From Diplonema japonicum (taxonomy: Eukaryota; Euglenozoa; Diplonemea; Diplonemida; Diplonemidae), in assembly GCA_964019335.1 (NCBI GenBank), contig OZ025763.1, positions 1 through 64,000 of the forward strand: a stretch of 64,000 nucleotides of DNA, given 5' to 3'. Positions 19,716 to 28,648 of the stretch are shown one piece after another; the stretch's first letter is position 1; the number at the start of each line of letters is the position of its first letter. The notes under the pieces are model-generated. The model did no database searches, was not told where the DNA came from, and saw nothing but the letters and a program-made list of their open reading frames with translations. The translations under genes were made by a program, and so were the position numbers.

Positions 19716-20969
19716 ATGCCTATCATGGCACGGTTTCCGGTGGCTTTTCTGCAACCGGGGATGTATCAGCTGCACTTGGGCGCACTGAGCAAAACGGTGA
19801 AAGCAGGAAAGTTCCTGAACGTAGATAGTATAGTGAAGGGAGCCATGCGAGAGGTGTACCACTGCCAAGAAGGCGAGGAAAAAACCGTAACTAGCGACGT
19901 CCACGCGGACAACCCAAGCGAAACCCAACGAGACATTGAAGTCTACAATGTGCTCATGGTGACGCTGGGCGAACTAAAAGGCGTGTACACCAGAGTAAAG
20001 GCCGTCGCGGGTACCGATATAGATTTAGGCTACGCTGTACCATGCAAATTCTACGAGCGAGCGATAAATGGAGTTAGCTACACGGAAATAGTGGCGTTCA
20101 TACTGGGCTGGTTTTTGGAACACGCAAAAGAACATTTGCCCGATCTTTTCATCCAGCTGTTGGAGGCTTCGTTCAATTGCATAGGGCGGCACACCCAAGT
20201 TTTCGAACATTTCATCGCCACGCATTACACTTCTTCCCAACACCACAACACGGATTTTTCGACAATCTCGCTCTTCGATGTTTGGGCGGACGCTTTCAAA
20301 AAACAAGCCTTGCAAACGGCGATTCTCAACCCGCTCCTCTTCGTGTTCCGGAAAAAATACTCTGTTTTTGAAAATATCGAGGCGCACGGAGGCTCGTTCT
20401 GGGGGTCTCTCATTCGAGTTATCTTTGGAATGCCAATGCCTTTAGAAGATGTGCGTGACATCGACAAAGGATGGGAATGGGTCGCTCAGGATATCGCTGA
20501 TCCATTGGTGCTTAAACCGTGCATGAGCAACTTTGGGAGGAATATTCGAGACATACGTTTTGAGACCATCCCCCAAGATAGCCCGGTTGAGAGGTATATG
20601 GATGTGAGATACAGATACACGTCGTTGAAGGTATTTTTAAAAGATGTTCGAAAAAGTCGGTTTACAGCAGAGGAGGAGCGGCAGCTTCGGGGCCCGCTTA
20701 CCCGTTTTGCATCGTTGTTCACTCCTGAGGTGATCTGCCCAGCATTCCTCGACTACCTGATATCGCGGGAGGAGGGGTTGGATGAGGATCTCCGTTTGTT
20801 GATTGTCATTGACCCCGACGACCCCTGTAAGGTGCGCTACAACATCCCTGCGATCCAGTCCATGATGAAAAATAGATACGGAGTAGATCTAACAAATGTG
20901 ATCACAACAGGATTGACAAAGGAACCAGAGGGGGTTCGTGTCTCGTGTTGGTCGATTTTCTCGAGGTGA
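19716..20969 (+). CDS. Hypothetical 417-residue protein
   Basis: I do not recognise the family. The product is mostly helical with well-mixed composition: YNVLMVTLGELKGVYTRVKAVAG around residues 80-100, VAFILGWFLEHAKEHLPDLFIQLLEASFNCIGRH around 125-160, and ALQTAILNPLLFVF around 190-205. No signal peptide or clear membrane span is present. The ATG follows a 14-A run, and the stop is followed at once by a long T-tract, the same layout as confirmed genes. An intron near the very end (GAGGTGATTT at the stop) cannot be excluded, so the C-terminus could differ. Confidence 0.7.
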   Translation: MPIMARFPVAFLQPGMYQLHLGALSKTVKAGKFLNVDSIVKGAMREVYHCQEGEEKTVTSDVHADNPSETQRDIEVYNVLMVTLGELKGVYTRVKAVAGTDIDLGYAVPCKFYERAINGVSYTEIVAFILGWFLEHAKEHLPDLFIQLLEASFNCIGRHTQVFEHFIATHYTSSQHHNTDFSTISLFDVWADAFKKQALQTAILNPLLFVFRKKYSVFENIEAHGGSFWGSLIRVIFGMPMPLEDVRDIDKGWEWVAQDIADPLVLKPCMSNFGRNIRDIRFETIPQDSPVERYMDVRYRYTSLKVFLKDVRKSRFTAEEERQLRGPLTRFASLFTPEVICPAFLDYLISREEGLDEDLRLLIVIDPDDPCKVRYNIPAIQSMMKNRYGVDLTNVITTGLTKEPEGVRVSCWSIFSR

Positions 20970-21029
20970 TTTTTTTTTTTTTTTTTTTTTTTTTCTTGCT
21001 TACACATCGGCAACTGGATTTTTGTTGTC

Positions 21030-21068
<39 letters not shown>

Positions 21069-21072
<4 letters not shown>

Positions 21073-21120
21073 CTGATGGCACACCAAGGCGCGAAAACCT
21101 TACCATCAATTGAGGGCCCC
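21069..21120 (+). rRNA. Weak 18S-rRNA-like fragment
   Basis: The words CAAGGCGCGAAAACCTTACC and CAATTGAGGGC resemble, in order, the 18S segments normally reading CAGGCGCGCAAATTACCC and CAATTGGAGGGCAAG. In a real gene those words are about 100 nt apart; here they are nearly adjacent. They also precede the stronger fragment at 21195-21235, which should come before them. This looks like a shuffled pseudogene piece rather than a working gene. Confidence 0.3.
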
Positions 21121-21194
21121 CCTTTTTTTTTGACTGCTCGGACCTTTAAACAGTTCCTTGGATTGGTCATAATGGTTAAGCCATAGGGGTAAAC

Positions 21195-21235
21195 AGGGAA
21201 TTAGGGTTCGATCCCCGGAGAGGGAAGCCTGAGAA
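21195..21235 (+). rRNA. 18S-rRNA-like fragment (pseudogene piece)
   Basis: About 40 bases match the universal small-subunit segment that contains AATTAGGGTTCGAT and GGAGAGGGA followed by GCCTGAGAAA. Relative to the usual eukaryotic sequence I see two or three single-base changes or insertions. The upstream 45 bases (GGTTAAGCCATAGGGG region) keep a looser resemblance. The continuation after GCCTGAGAAA breaks into an A-run, so the fragment is truncated. No complete rRNA gene is nearby. Confidence 0.5.
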
Positions 21236-22115
21236 AAAAAACATCAGGTTAAATTATATGCATCCACACTGGCCTCATTTATCTCATACGGTCTGTTACA
21301 CGCTACAATCAAAAAAAAAAAAAAGGCAAAAAAAAAAAAAAAAAAAAAAAAAACTCCGTTAAGCGATCCTGTCACATGCTGTAGTTTCTACAGACACATT
21401 TATTTCTAATTTTCGTTCATGGAGGGTTTTTATTTTTTTCTTTCTGCCATTGAAGAGTTCCTCTCGTCTGATGAGGACAGCACCTGGAGGAGTCGCGAGA
21501 TTGGTCCGAACCTGAGATGCCTAGTACTGGCCATACCCCCTTCCCCTTTTTAAGTCAAGCGGCCTTCGTCTCAGGGAGCTTGCATGTTAATTTGAATTCT
21601 TTCTTCTTACGGGCAGCAGGGGACAAGTTTTTTTTTTTTTTTTTTTTTTTTTGTTAAGCCCCAACCCGGTATATTTCTTGTCATCCCTTCTTTCTTCTCC
21701 TCCACAGTCTATCTATACAAAAAAAAAAAAATACGTTTCTTTCTTTCTTTCTTTTTCTTTTTTTTTTCTCTCTCTCCCCTTCTTTTTATTCTGCATTCCC
21801 CCCCCCCCCATTTCTTTTTCTCTCTTTCCCTCAATTAAAGAAAAAGCAGGAATAAGAACAAAAAAAAAAAAAGGATGAGGCGCGGGAGAAAAAAAACGTC
21901 TTTTTAACAAAAAAAAATCGTTTGGGCTTTCTAATACGTTTTTATTTTTTTATTTTTTTATTCGTTTTTTTTTTTCTTTTTTTTTTTTTAGTATTTTTTT
22001 TTTCTCTCGTTCTTCGTTCTTTTGCCTCTTCCGTTTTTAACATCAAAACTCAACAATCTTAAGGGGGGGTAACTTTTGATCAACAAAAAAAAAAAAAAAA
22101 ACCGAGAAAAAAAAA

Positions 22116-23838
22116 ATGTCTGAACAGATGAGGTCACCCTCTATCCAAAGGGACATGGAAGACAGCGCGGCAACCATGGCAAGCAGGCAGGGACTGAGCC
22201 CAAGCGCGACCTCGTTCACCCCGTTGGCCGAACCTCATAAGCTCATGGTGGAGGTGGGACCGAATACAGTAACCATCGAGTGCAACCTGGCGTGCTTCAC
22301 CCTGCAGGAACTCTACACAAGAACCGCTGCAATGTCAGGCCAGCATCTTGGGTCCTTCCAGCTTAGTTACAACAGCTCACCGCTTCACCCTACAACTTCA
22401 AAGGCTCTTGATGTAGGTATCGGCAACTATGGAACAATCAGATGCAGAAGCACACCCGGTACACCAAGCACACCAGAGGTCCCGAAAACCGAGTACCAGC
22501 AGCAGATTCTACAGCTTCAACAGCAGATTCAGCTCCAGCAGCTTCAGCAGCAACAGCAACAGCTGCAGCAGCAGAAGGTTCAGTCGCAGCTTGCTGCACA
22601 GCTTGCTCATCTTCAGGCTAGCCATGTTATGTCACCAGCGTCTGCTCTTCAAGCTCAGGCTCTGCAGTATTCACTTGCGTTGAACATTAACCAGTTGAGG
22701 CAAATGCAGATATGCAATGAGTTTGGTCTTCCACCGCCGGCACCGCTTCCGAACATGGGGCTGCCGGTGTCGCCGCAGCAAAGCTCGCCGATGCAGGTTA
22801 AGAAACCCGCCACACCGTCAATGCCGACACCGCAGCCGGCGTTTTCCGCACCAGGGACACCGACACCAACACCACCCTCAACGCGTAACCTTTCGTCCCC
22901 GCATGGTACGCCTGGAAACACCCCTGTTGCTACGGGGTGTATTAATTTGTCGGCGATTGCCGGGCAGTTCAGCACGTTTGCGCTGACGTCTGCGGGGAGC
23001 AGGGCGTTGATCGAAGCGTTGCGAACCACACCAGTGTCCACATTGACCGAGACAATCCCGACCCTCATTGATGATATGCAGGAGTTCGTCGGGCTTGTGA
23101 CGCACAAGTACGGCTCAGAAGTTGTCCGTGAAATCGTAGAAGCCGCGAACCAAGAACAAAGGGAGAAGCTCCTCACCAAGTGCTGCACCGACATCGTTGA
23201 AATCTCCGAATCGATGTTCGGGTGCGAGGTTCTCCTGCAGCTCGTCGAGGCGATCCCCGAAGGCCCCGTTGTCATGATGGTTGTCCAGACCATTTCCGAC
23301 AATATCTACCAGGTGATGACCTCGCATATGGCGAGGAAACTTGTCGTGAAAATTCTTTCGAAGCAGTACTCCAGGGAGGTCATGGAAGTGTTCGAAAGGG
23401 CTGTTCTGGACAATTTGCTCCAGATTGCAAAGGAGTCCAAGGGGTGCGTTACTATGAAACGGTGCATCGACCTTGCCTCGCAGGAGTTCAAGCAATCTCT
23501 TCAAGAAGAAATTGTCGGTGCTGCCCAAGAGCTGATCCCCGACCAGTACGGGAACTACCTGATGCAGCACATCATCGACACCCAGGTGACGGCGGGTATT
23601 GTGGCAGGGGTGATCTGCAAGAGGATGGCAGAGTACGCGACAAATAAGATGGGGTCGCACGTAATTGAGAAGGTGATGCAGATGGGGTCGGAGACGGCCA
23701 TCAGCCTGCTTGTCAAGACAATGCTCCTCCCCGAGAACCTCGGGCACATCATCAAGGACCAGTACGGTAACTACATTGTTCAGAATGCTATTGAGAAAGT
23801 CCCCAACAACATGGTCTTGGTTATCAAGGTGTGTAGGG

Positions 23839-23870
<32 letters not shown>

Positions 23871-24125
23871 GGATGCGATTGCTCCTTACTTGGGAGAGTC
23901 CCAGTTTGGGCACAAAATCGAGCAGAAAATTGCAAGGTGTGAAAGAAGGGGGAAAAAAAAAAAAAAAAAAAAAAAAAACACAGGAGGGTGAAGTGGTGCC
24001 AGACAGGGACTGAGAGACCTGCTGAAATCCGCAAGGTATGGAAATGGGAGGGGGGAAAAAAAAATTTTTTTAAAAAAAAAAAGGTGGCACCTGCCTCGCC
24101 CTCTGCCAGTACTATGATTCCGTAG
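22116..24125 (+). CDS. Pumilio/PUF-family RNA-binding protein, four exons
   Basis: PUF proteins bind UGUA-type elements in mRNA 3' UTRs and repress or localise transcripts. The N-terminal half has a small ordered-looking block (VEVGPNTVTIECNLACFTLQELY), then a Gln-rich stretch and a Pro/Ser/Thr linker. From about residue 290 come eight PUF repeats. Recognition positions in the later repeats read NYxxQ (DQYGNYLMQH), SHxxE (KMGSHVIEK) and NYxxQ (DQYGNYIVQN), the set that reads the conserved UGU core; the earlier repeats (SE/R, CE/Q, AR/K, CV/K) are unusual. Introns at 23829-23871, 23937-23983 and 24036-24083 (43, 47, 48 nt) restore the last repeat (ESQFGHKIEQKIA) and a short tail ending STMIP. 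Total 623 residues. ATG follows a 9-A run. Confidence 0.93.
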
Positions 24126-24427
24126 AAAAGAAAGAGGAAGAAAAAAAAAAAAGAAAAAAAAGAAAAAAAAGATGATTTTTTTGATTTTTTTTTTTTCCTC
24201 CCGTTCTTATTTCCCCCATTTTGCGTTTCCCCCCGCTTTTTTTTGTTTTTCTCTTTTAAAAAAAATCTGTTTCCCCCCCCCCCCCCCCCCCCCCGCTTTT
24301 TTTTCCCCAGAAAAAAGAAGAAAATGTTGCTGCTTCTTTTTATTGAAAAGAAGAAGAAAAAAGATATCTGTCTTCCCAATTTTTTTTTTGCCTTTATTTT
24401 TTTTCTTTCTCCTCCCCTTTCGTCCCC

Positions 24428-24470
<43 letters not shown>

Positions 24471-26346
24471 CTCCACTCTTCCTCTTTTTTCTTTTAGAAT
24501 AACACACAGCAATTTTCTAATGATAATGTAATTAAAGAAGCCACAAGTAAGGCACAGAATTCCTTGTGCTCCCCCCCTTTTTTTCCCTCCCCTAAATACG
24601 AGTAGGGCAGGCAAAGAAAAAAAAAAAAACACGGGGTAAACAAACACACTAATCGGAGCATGAAAAGAGAAAGAACTAGAAGAAAAAGGGGGGTCTTCTT
24701 TTTTCTTAAAAAGAACACCCCTCCCCACCCTTTTTTTTTTATATCTTTCTCTTTTTATTATTTTAATTTTAGCGTGGCAGAGAACAGTGGGGAAAAGAGA
24801 AAGAAAAAAAAGTAATTATAAATATAATGTCACTTTTTTCTATTTTCTGCCCTTAGATTTTTTTTTTTTTTTTTTTTTCCCCTTTCCCCCTATTCCCCTG
24901 CAGTGGCTTTTTTTTTTAAAAAGAAGAATAAGGGAAACATTTTTTTTTTTTTTTTTTTTTTTCCCCCAAAACCAAACCCTTCTTTGTACTTTTGAGTATT
25001 CCGAGGGTCTCCTGATATTTCTTTTTTATAAATGTCTCTTTTTTTTTTTTTTTTTTTTTTTCCATTCATCTTGTAACCCTTTAAAGAAAATAAACTGTTT
25101 TTTTTTTTTCTTCCCTCTCTTTCCTCTACCACTTCTTTGCACTTTGGAAGGCAGAGAAGGCTGGACTTAGATAAGGAAGGATTAAACATGGAACACAAAA
25201 GAGGCGTCAAAAGAGAATACTGGTTAAAGGATAGCCTCTTTTGATTTGTTTTTGTACTAAGTTTTTTTTTCCTCCCCTTTTTGTATGCCCGTATTTCTTT
25301 TTTTTTTTTCTTCTTTCTCCATTGTTGTATTGACTTTTTTTTTCCCCCCCTTATTCTCTTTCTGAACAAAGTGTTTTACATTTTTTTTTCCTTTTTTTTT
25401 CCCATTCATACTTTTACAGCAGATATTAGAAAAATCCTCTTTAAAAAAAAAACAACTCTGCTTTTCTATTTTTTTTTTTTTTGCATCCATAAATTTTACC
25501 CCTCCCACTGATATTTTATTTATTTTTACCCCCTCCTTATTTTTTGTTTGCTTCTTTTACTTGACCATAGATTTTTTTTTCCCCCTTTTTGGGCAGGGGC
25601 AGGGAGACCTTACCTCTTCTTAACATAGTTACTTGTTCCCCCCCCCTTTTTTTTTTCCCCCTCTCTTTTTCTTTCCTCCTTTTTTTTCCCTCTGGAAAAA
25701 AAAAAGAATGTTTTAAAAAAAAATCGCAAAAGAAACATCTGAGACCCAGTTTTAAAAAGAAGAGAGGAGAGAGAGAGTAGAAAAAAAAATTGTTTTCACT
25801 TTCAAAAAAAAAGGGGGGGGGAGGGAAATTTTGTGGTCCCCACACCCCCTCTGTGTTTCTCTTGCTGTTTTTTTTTTATTCTAAAAAAAAAAAAAAAATT
25901 AAAAAGGAAAAACAATCGAGCGATTGTAAGAGGTACGATTTCTTCCCATCTCCCACTCCCTTTCTATTCTTTTTCTTTCCCCTTGTTCGCCTTTTCTTTT
26001 TAAAAAAATTGGGGCGCACACAGCCAGGGGTTTCATTGTTGCTTTTCTTTTTACTTTTTTTTTTTTCTTCTTTTTTTTTTGCAAGGGAGAGGGAAAAAAA
26101 AAAAAAAAAAAACACACAAAAACAAAAAAAAATAATTTTTATATCACTTCCTTTGCTTCCCCCCCTCCCTCCCTCCCTCCCTCCCTTCACTTTCCCCTTT
26201 CCCTTCTCTCCTCTTTTTCCCCCTTCTTTTTATTTAAAAAAACATTTTTTTTATTCCATTCACCCGTGTGAAACAACAACAAAAAAAAAAACAAACACCA
26301 AAAGGAACTTTTTTTTTTTTTTTTTTCCCCAACACTCTCCTTCACT
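24126..26346. other. Long gene-free simple-sequence region
   Basis: About 2.2 kb of A, T and C runs and T-rich pyrimidine tracts. All open frames are poly-Phe, poly-Lys or Pro-rich artefacts. Small less-simple islands at about 24520-24700 and 25130-25260 show no recognisable coding or RNA signal. It ends in a pyrimidine tract followed directly by the amidohydrolase ATG. Confidence 0.65.
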
Positions 26347-27687
26347 ATGACAATACCACCAATTGCCAAACGACTCGTGTGCATGGCCGTCCTCGGGGCC
26401 CTCCTCAAAATCATCGAGAAAAAGTACAACAAGGGCAGAAGCGTGAGCTGGGCCCTGTGCTGTACAACACTGGCTGTTCTAATCGGAAATGGTGAGGCAG
26501 TTGAAGCAAGTCTGTTCCTGCTCACATGGATCATCACGAGACACGGGAGAAGAAACAGCGACAAAAGAGACCTACAGAAATGGATAGAAACAGCAGAGAC
26601 AGAGACAGCCCTGGAACCAGATCAACGCATGATAGACCCGCACCACCACTTGTGGGATACACAAGTGGACCACAAGTTCGACCTTCCAAAAATCGCCAAA
26701 ATTATTTTCCAACACACGGATTTGAATCCCTTGCCGTTCTCCTTGAAAAACACCTTCGGGTTCCGCTCCGCGCTCATCCCAACCTACCTCCACCGCGAGA
26801 TTCTCTCAGATATCCACAACACACCAAACGGAAAATCTCATCACAAAATTTGCGGGACGGTGTACATAGAGTCAGGCTGGCATCAAAAGGACCCCGATTG
26901 TACCTCATTGGGACCTGTAGGAGAAGTACAGTTTGCGTTAAAACAAGCTTCGCTGTCAACGAAAAGTAGGGTTCTGTGCAAAGCTGTTATACCCCATATG
27001 GATTTGTCCCGCGGGGCGGAAATTGAACCAGCTTTGAGATATCTGAAATCTGTTGGTGTAACTGGTATTCGAGACTCGCTTGCATGGGTGCCAAAAGAAG
27101 CTTCGGGGAATATTCACTTTCCCGCAAACAACACAGAGTTCCGTGCTCGGGAAGAATCATTCAGGGAGGGTTTTAAACTGCTGGCGAAGTACGGCTTCAG
27201 CTACGATTCGTGGATCTTCCAGTTCAACATTAAAATGTTGGCGGAACTCGCCGCAGAATTTCCCGATGTGGTGATTGTTTGTGACCATGTTGGAAGTCCT
27301 GTGGGTCTACCGCCTTACACTGCTGAGGGGAATTTTGAAATTTGGAAGGCTGACATTGCAAAGCTTGCCAAGTTTTCTAATGTAAGGTGCAAGCTCAGCG
27401 GGTTGGGTATGCGTACAGCCGGGTTAAAACACGATGAGAAACCTGTCCCGCCCACCTCAGTTGAGCTGGCGAAGTCCTGGCGTCCTTACATCACGCACTG
27501 CATTGCTGTGTTCGGGCCCTCACGGTGCATGTTCGCCTCCAACTTTCCCGTTGACAAAATTTCCGGGTCATACACGGCGTTCTTCAACGCTTTCAAGCTT
27601 ATCGTGAAGGATCGCACCACTGAGGAGAAGGACTTGATGTTCTACAGAGTTGCGTACGACACGTATAAGCTGGAGGGGAAGATGTAG
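26347..27687 (+). CDS. Amidohydrolase-2 family TIM-barrel metal-dependent hydrolase
   Basis: Residues 95-104 read MIDPHHHLWD, the metal-binding DxHxHLWD-type opening of the amidohydrolase-2 (COG3618-like) family, whose members include sugar lactonases and related C-O/C-C hydrolases. Further barrel signatures follow: CGTVYIESGW, GVTGIRDSLAW, a VIVCDHVGSP strand with the conserved His, VRCKLSGLGM, and FGPSRCMFASNFPVDK carrying the late Asp/Ser-Asn position. The first 90 residues are extra: basic with two hydrophobic segments (LVCMAVLGALLKII and VSWALCCTTLAVLIGN), so the enzyme may be membrane-anchored or targeted. Total 446 residues, intronless. The substrate cannot be told. The ATG follows a pyrimidine tract rather than an A-run. 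Confidence 0.85.
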   Translation: MTIPPIAKRLVCMAVLGALLKIIEKKYNKGRSVSWALCCTTLAVLIGNGEAVEASLFLLTWIITRHGRRNSDKRDLQKWIETAETETALEPDQRMIDPHHHLWDTQVDHKFDLPKIAKIIFQHTDLNPLPFSLKNTFGFRSALIPTYLHREILSDIHNTPNGKSHHKICGTVYIESGWHQKDPDCTSLGPVGEVQFALKQASLSTKSRVLCKAVIPHMDLSRGAEIEPALRYLKSVGVTGIRDSLAWVPKEASGNIHFPANNTEFRAREESFREGFKLLAKYGFSYDSWIFQFNIKMLAELAAEFPDVVIVCDHVGSPVGLPPYTAEGNFEIWKADIAKLAKFSNVRCKLSGLGMRTAGLKHDEKPVPPTSVELAKSWRPYITHCIAVFGPSRCMFASNFPVDKISGSYTAFFNAFKLIVKDRTTEEKDLMFYRVAYDTYKLEGKM

Positions 27688-27932
27688 TGGAAATGATGAG
27701 TTTCTTTCTTTTTTTTTTTTTTTTTTTCGAACCAACGTATTTTTATAAAAAAAAAGAGAGGGAAATGGGGGTTATTTTTATTTTATTTTTTTTTTTTGTG
27801 CTAGGGCCCCTTCCTTCCCCCCTGCCTCTGTCTCTTCCCCTCCTCCCCTCTTTTTTTTTTTTTCTTTTTTTTTTTTTTTCCTTTTTTTTTTCTCGCAATT
27901 AAAAAAAAAAAGCCCTTCATGGCAGTGTGTGG

Positions 27933-27963
<31 letters not shown>

Positions 27964-28648
27964 CTGATCAGCTCTTAAAGAATTTAGGCTAGAAGAATTA
28001 AATCAGGTTCAGTCTGAGCGTGAAATAAAGTAGATTTTTTTTTCCCTTCTTTTTTTAGGCGATCCTGAAGCGTTCCGGGAGTGAAAGTCAGATGTATTGC
28101 ACGCCGACAGTCATTTTAGCAAAGAACTAAAAGTGGCAGGGAAAGCGATCCAGCCAGCAAGGCCGGCTTGAAAAGAATGGCCGAAACACACGCTCCCAAC
28201 AGCCAGCAAGGCCGGCTTACTCCTTTTTACACTCGCTCAAACCCACTAGAAACATACCCACTTCTTCAACAGTTCGCAGAAACGTGTTTCCAAAAACTCT
28301 TGTCGGGTCCTCCGCCCCACCAGGCTGATGAACCCGTCCAATGGGCCTGTCCCGTCACTTCTAGGACCAATGCATGCCCACCTACTCATGGTGGAAAACG
28401 CACTTCTCCTTTCTCTTTTTTTTTTCTTTTTTTTTTTTTCCCTTTTGGGGTGGTCGTCAAGTGGGACTTACCCTTTAAACATCGCCTTAAAAACCACAGA
28501 GATAATTATTTTCTCTTTTCTTCTTTTCTTTCTTTTGTTTCTCGGAAAAAAAAAAAAATCGTTTTTTTTCCCCCCTTTTATTTTCCTTTTCTAAATTCCG
28601 TTCACCGCACCTCAGGCCCGAAAAACCTCGCCCGTAGGGCTTAGGGCA
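27688..28648. other. Intergenic region with short direct repeats
   Basis: T-tracts at 27707-27727, 27857-27890 and 27931-27958 alternate with unique sequence. A 19-bp word ending GCAAGGCCGGCTT occurs at 28151-28169 and again at 28200-28218, 49 bp apart. An open frame from about 28177 (MAETHAPNSQQGRL...) ends in poly-Phe and is not accepted as a gene. A 44-nt segment at 28447-28490 recurs after the next gene. Confidence 0.55.
28447..28490 (+). repeat. Direct repeat flanking the first lipoxygenase-like gene (left copy)
   Basis: The segment GGGGTGGTCGTCAAGTGGGA followed by CTTACCCTTTAAACATCGCC is repeated, with a few substitutions, at 30489-30530 downstream of the gene. The two copies are about 2.04 kb apart in the same orientation and bracket the 28649-30391 gene. 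The word GTCCTCGAGTGGGATT of the right copy also occurs at 12431-12446, just after the reverse transcriptase ORF. Confidence 0.6.

Larger units (their letters stand above)
20970..22115. other. Intergenic region with rRNA-like patches and simple sequence
   Basis: There are long T-tracts at 20970-20994 and 21032-21068, and A-runs at 21311-21352. Between them lie GC-balanced patches (21069-21310 and 21355-21640) with no open frame. Two of these contain 18S-rRNA-like words, listed separately. From 21650 to 22115 the sequence is T/A-rich and ends in the A-run leader of the PUF gene. Confidence 0.6.

Noticed and set aside
21160-21225. tRNA-like A-box (TGGTCATAATGG) and B-box (GGTTCGATCCC)
   Set aside because: The acceptor, D and T stems do not pair well and no anticodon arm forms. 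The B-box word is part of the universal 18S segment, which explains it better.
21362-21400. Hairpin with AGTTTCTACAG, superficially like part of euglenozoan spliced-leader exons
   Set aside because: Only about ten bases agree, no donor GT or Sm site is positioned appropriately, and related motif copies lack the similarity. No spliced-leader gene can be claimed.
21478-21520. Hammerhead-ribozyme-like core: CTGATGA, a GGAC/GTCC stem and GAA in the right order
   Set aside because: The conserved A after GAA is replaced by C, no cleavage-site UH with a matching stem III is found on either side, and stem I does not abut the core. The loop of about 25 nt is unconstrained, so a chance match is likely.
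28177-28642. Open frame beginning MAETHAPNSQQGRL upstream of lipoxygenase-like paralogue 1
   Set aside because: It passes into T-tract-encoded Phe runs, spans the direct repeats and the 28447 repeat, and has no counterpart upstream of the other paralogues.
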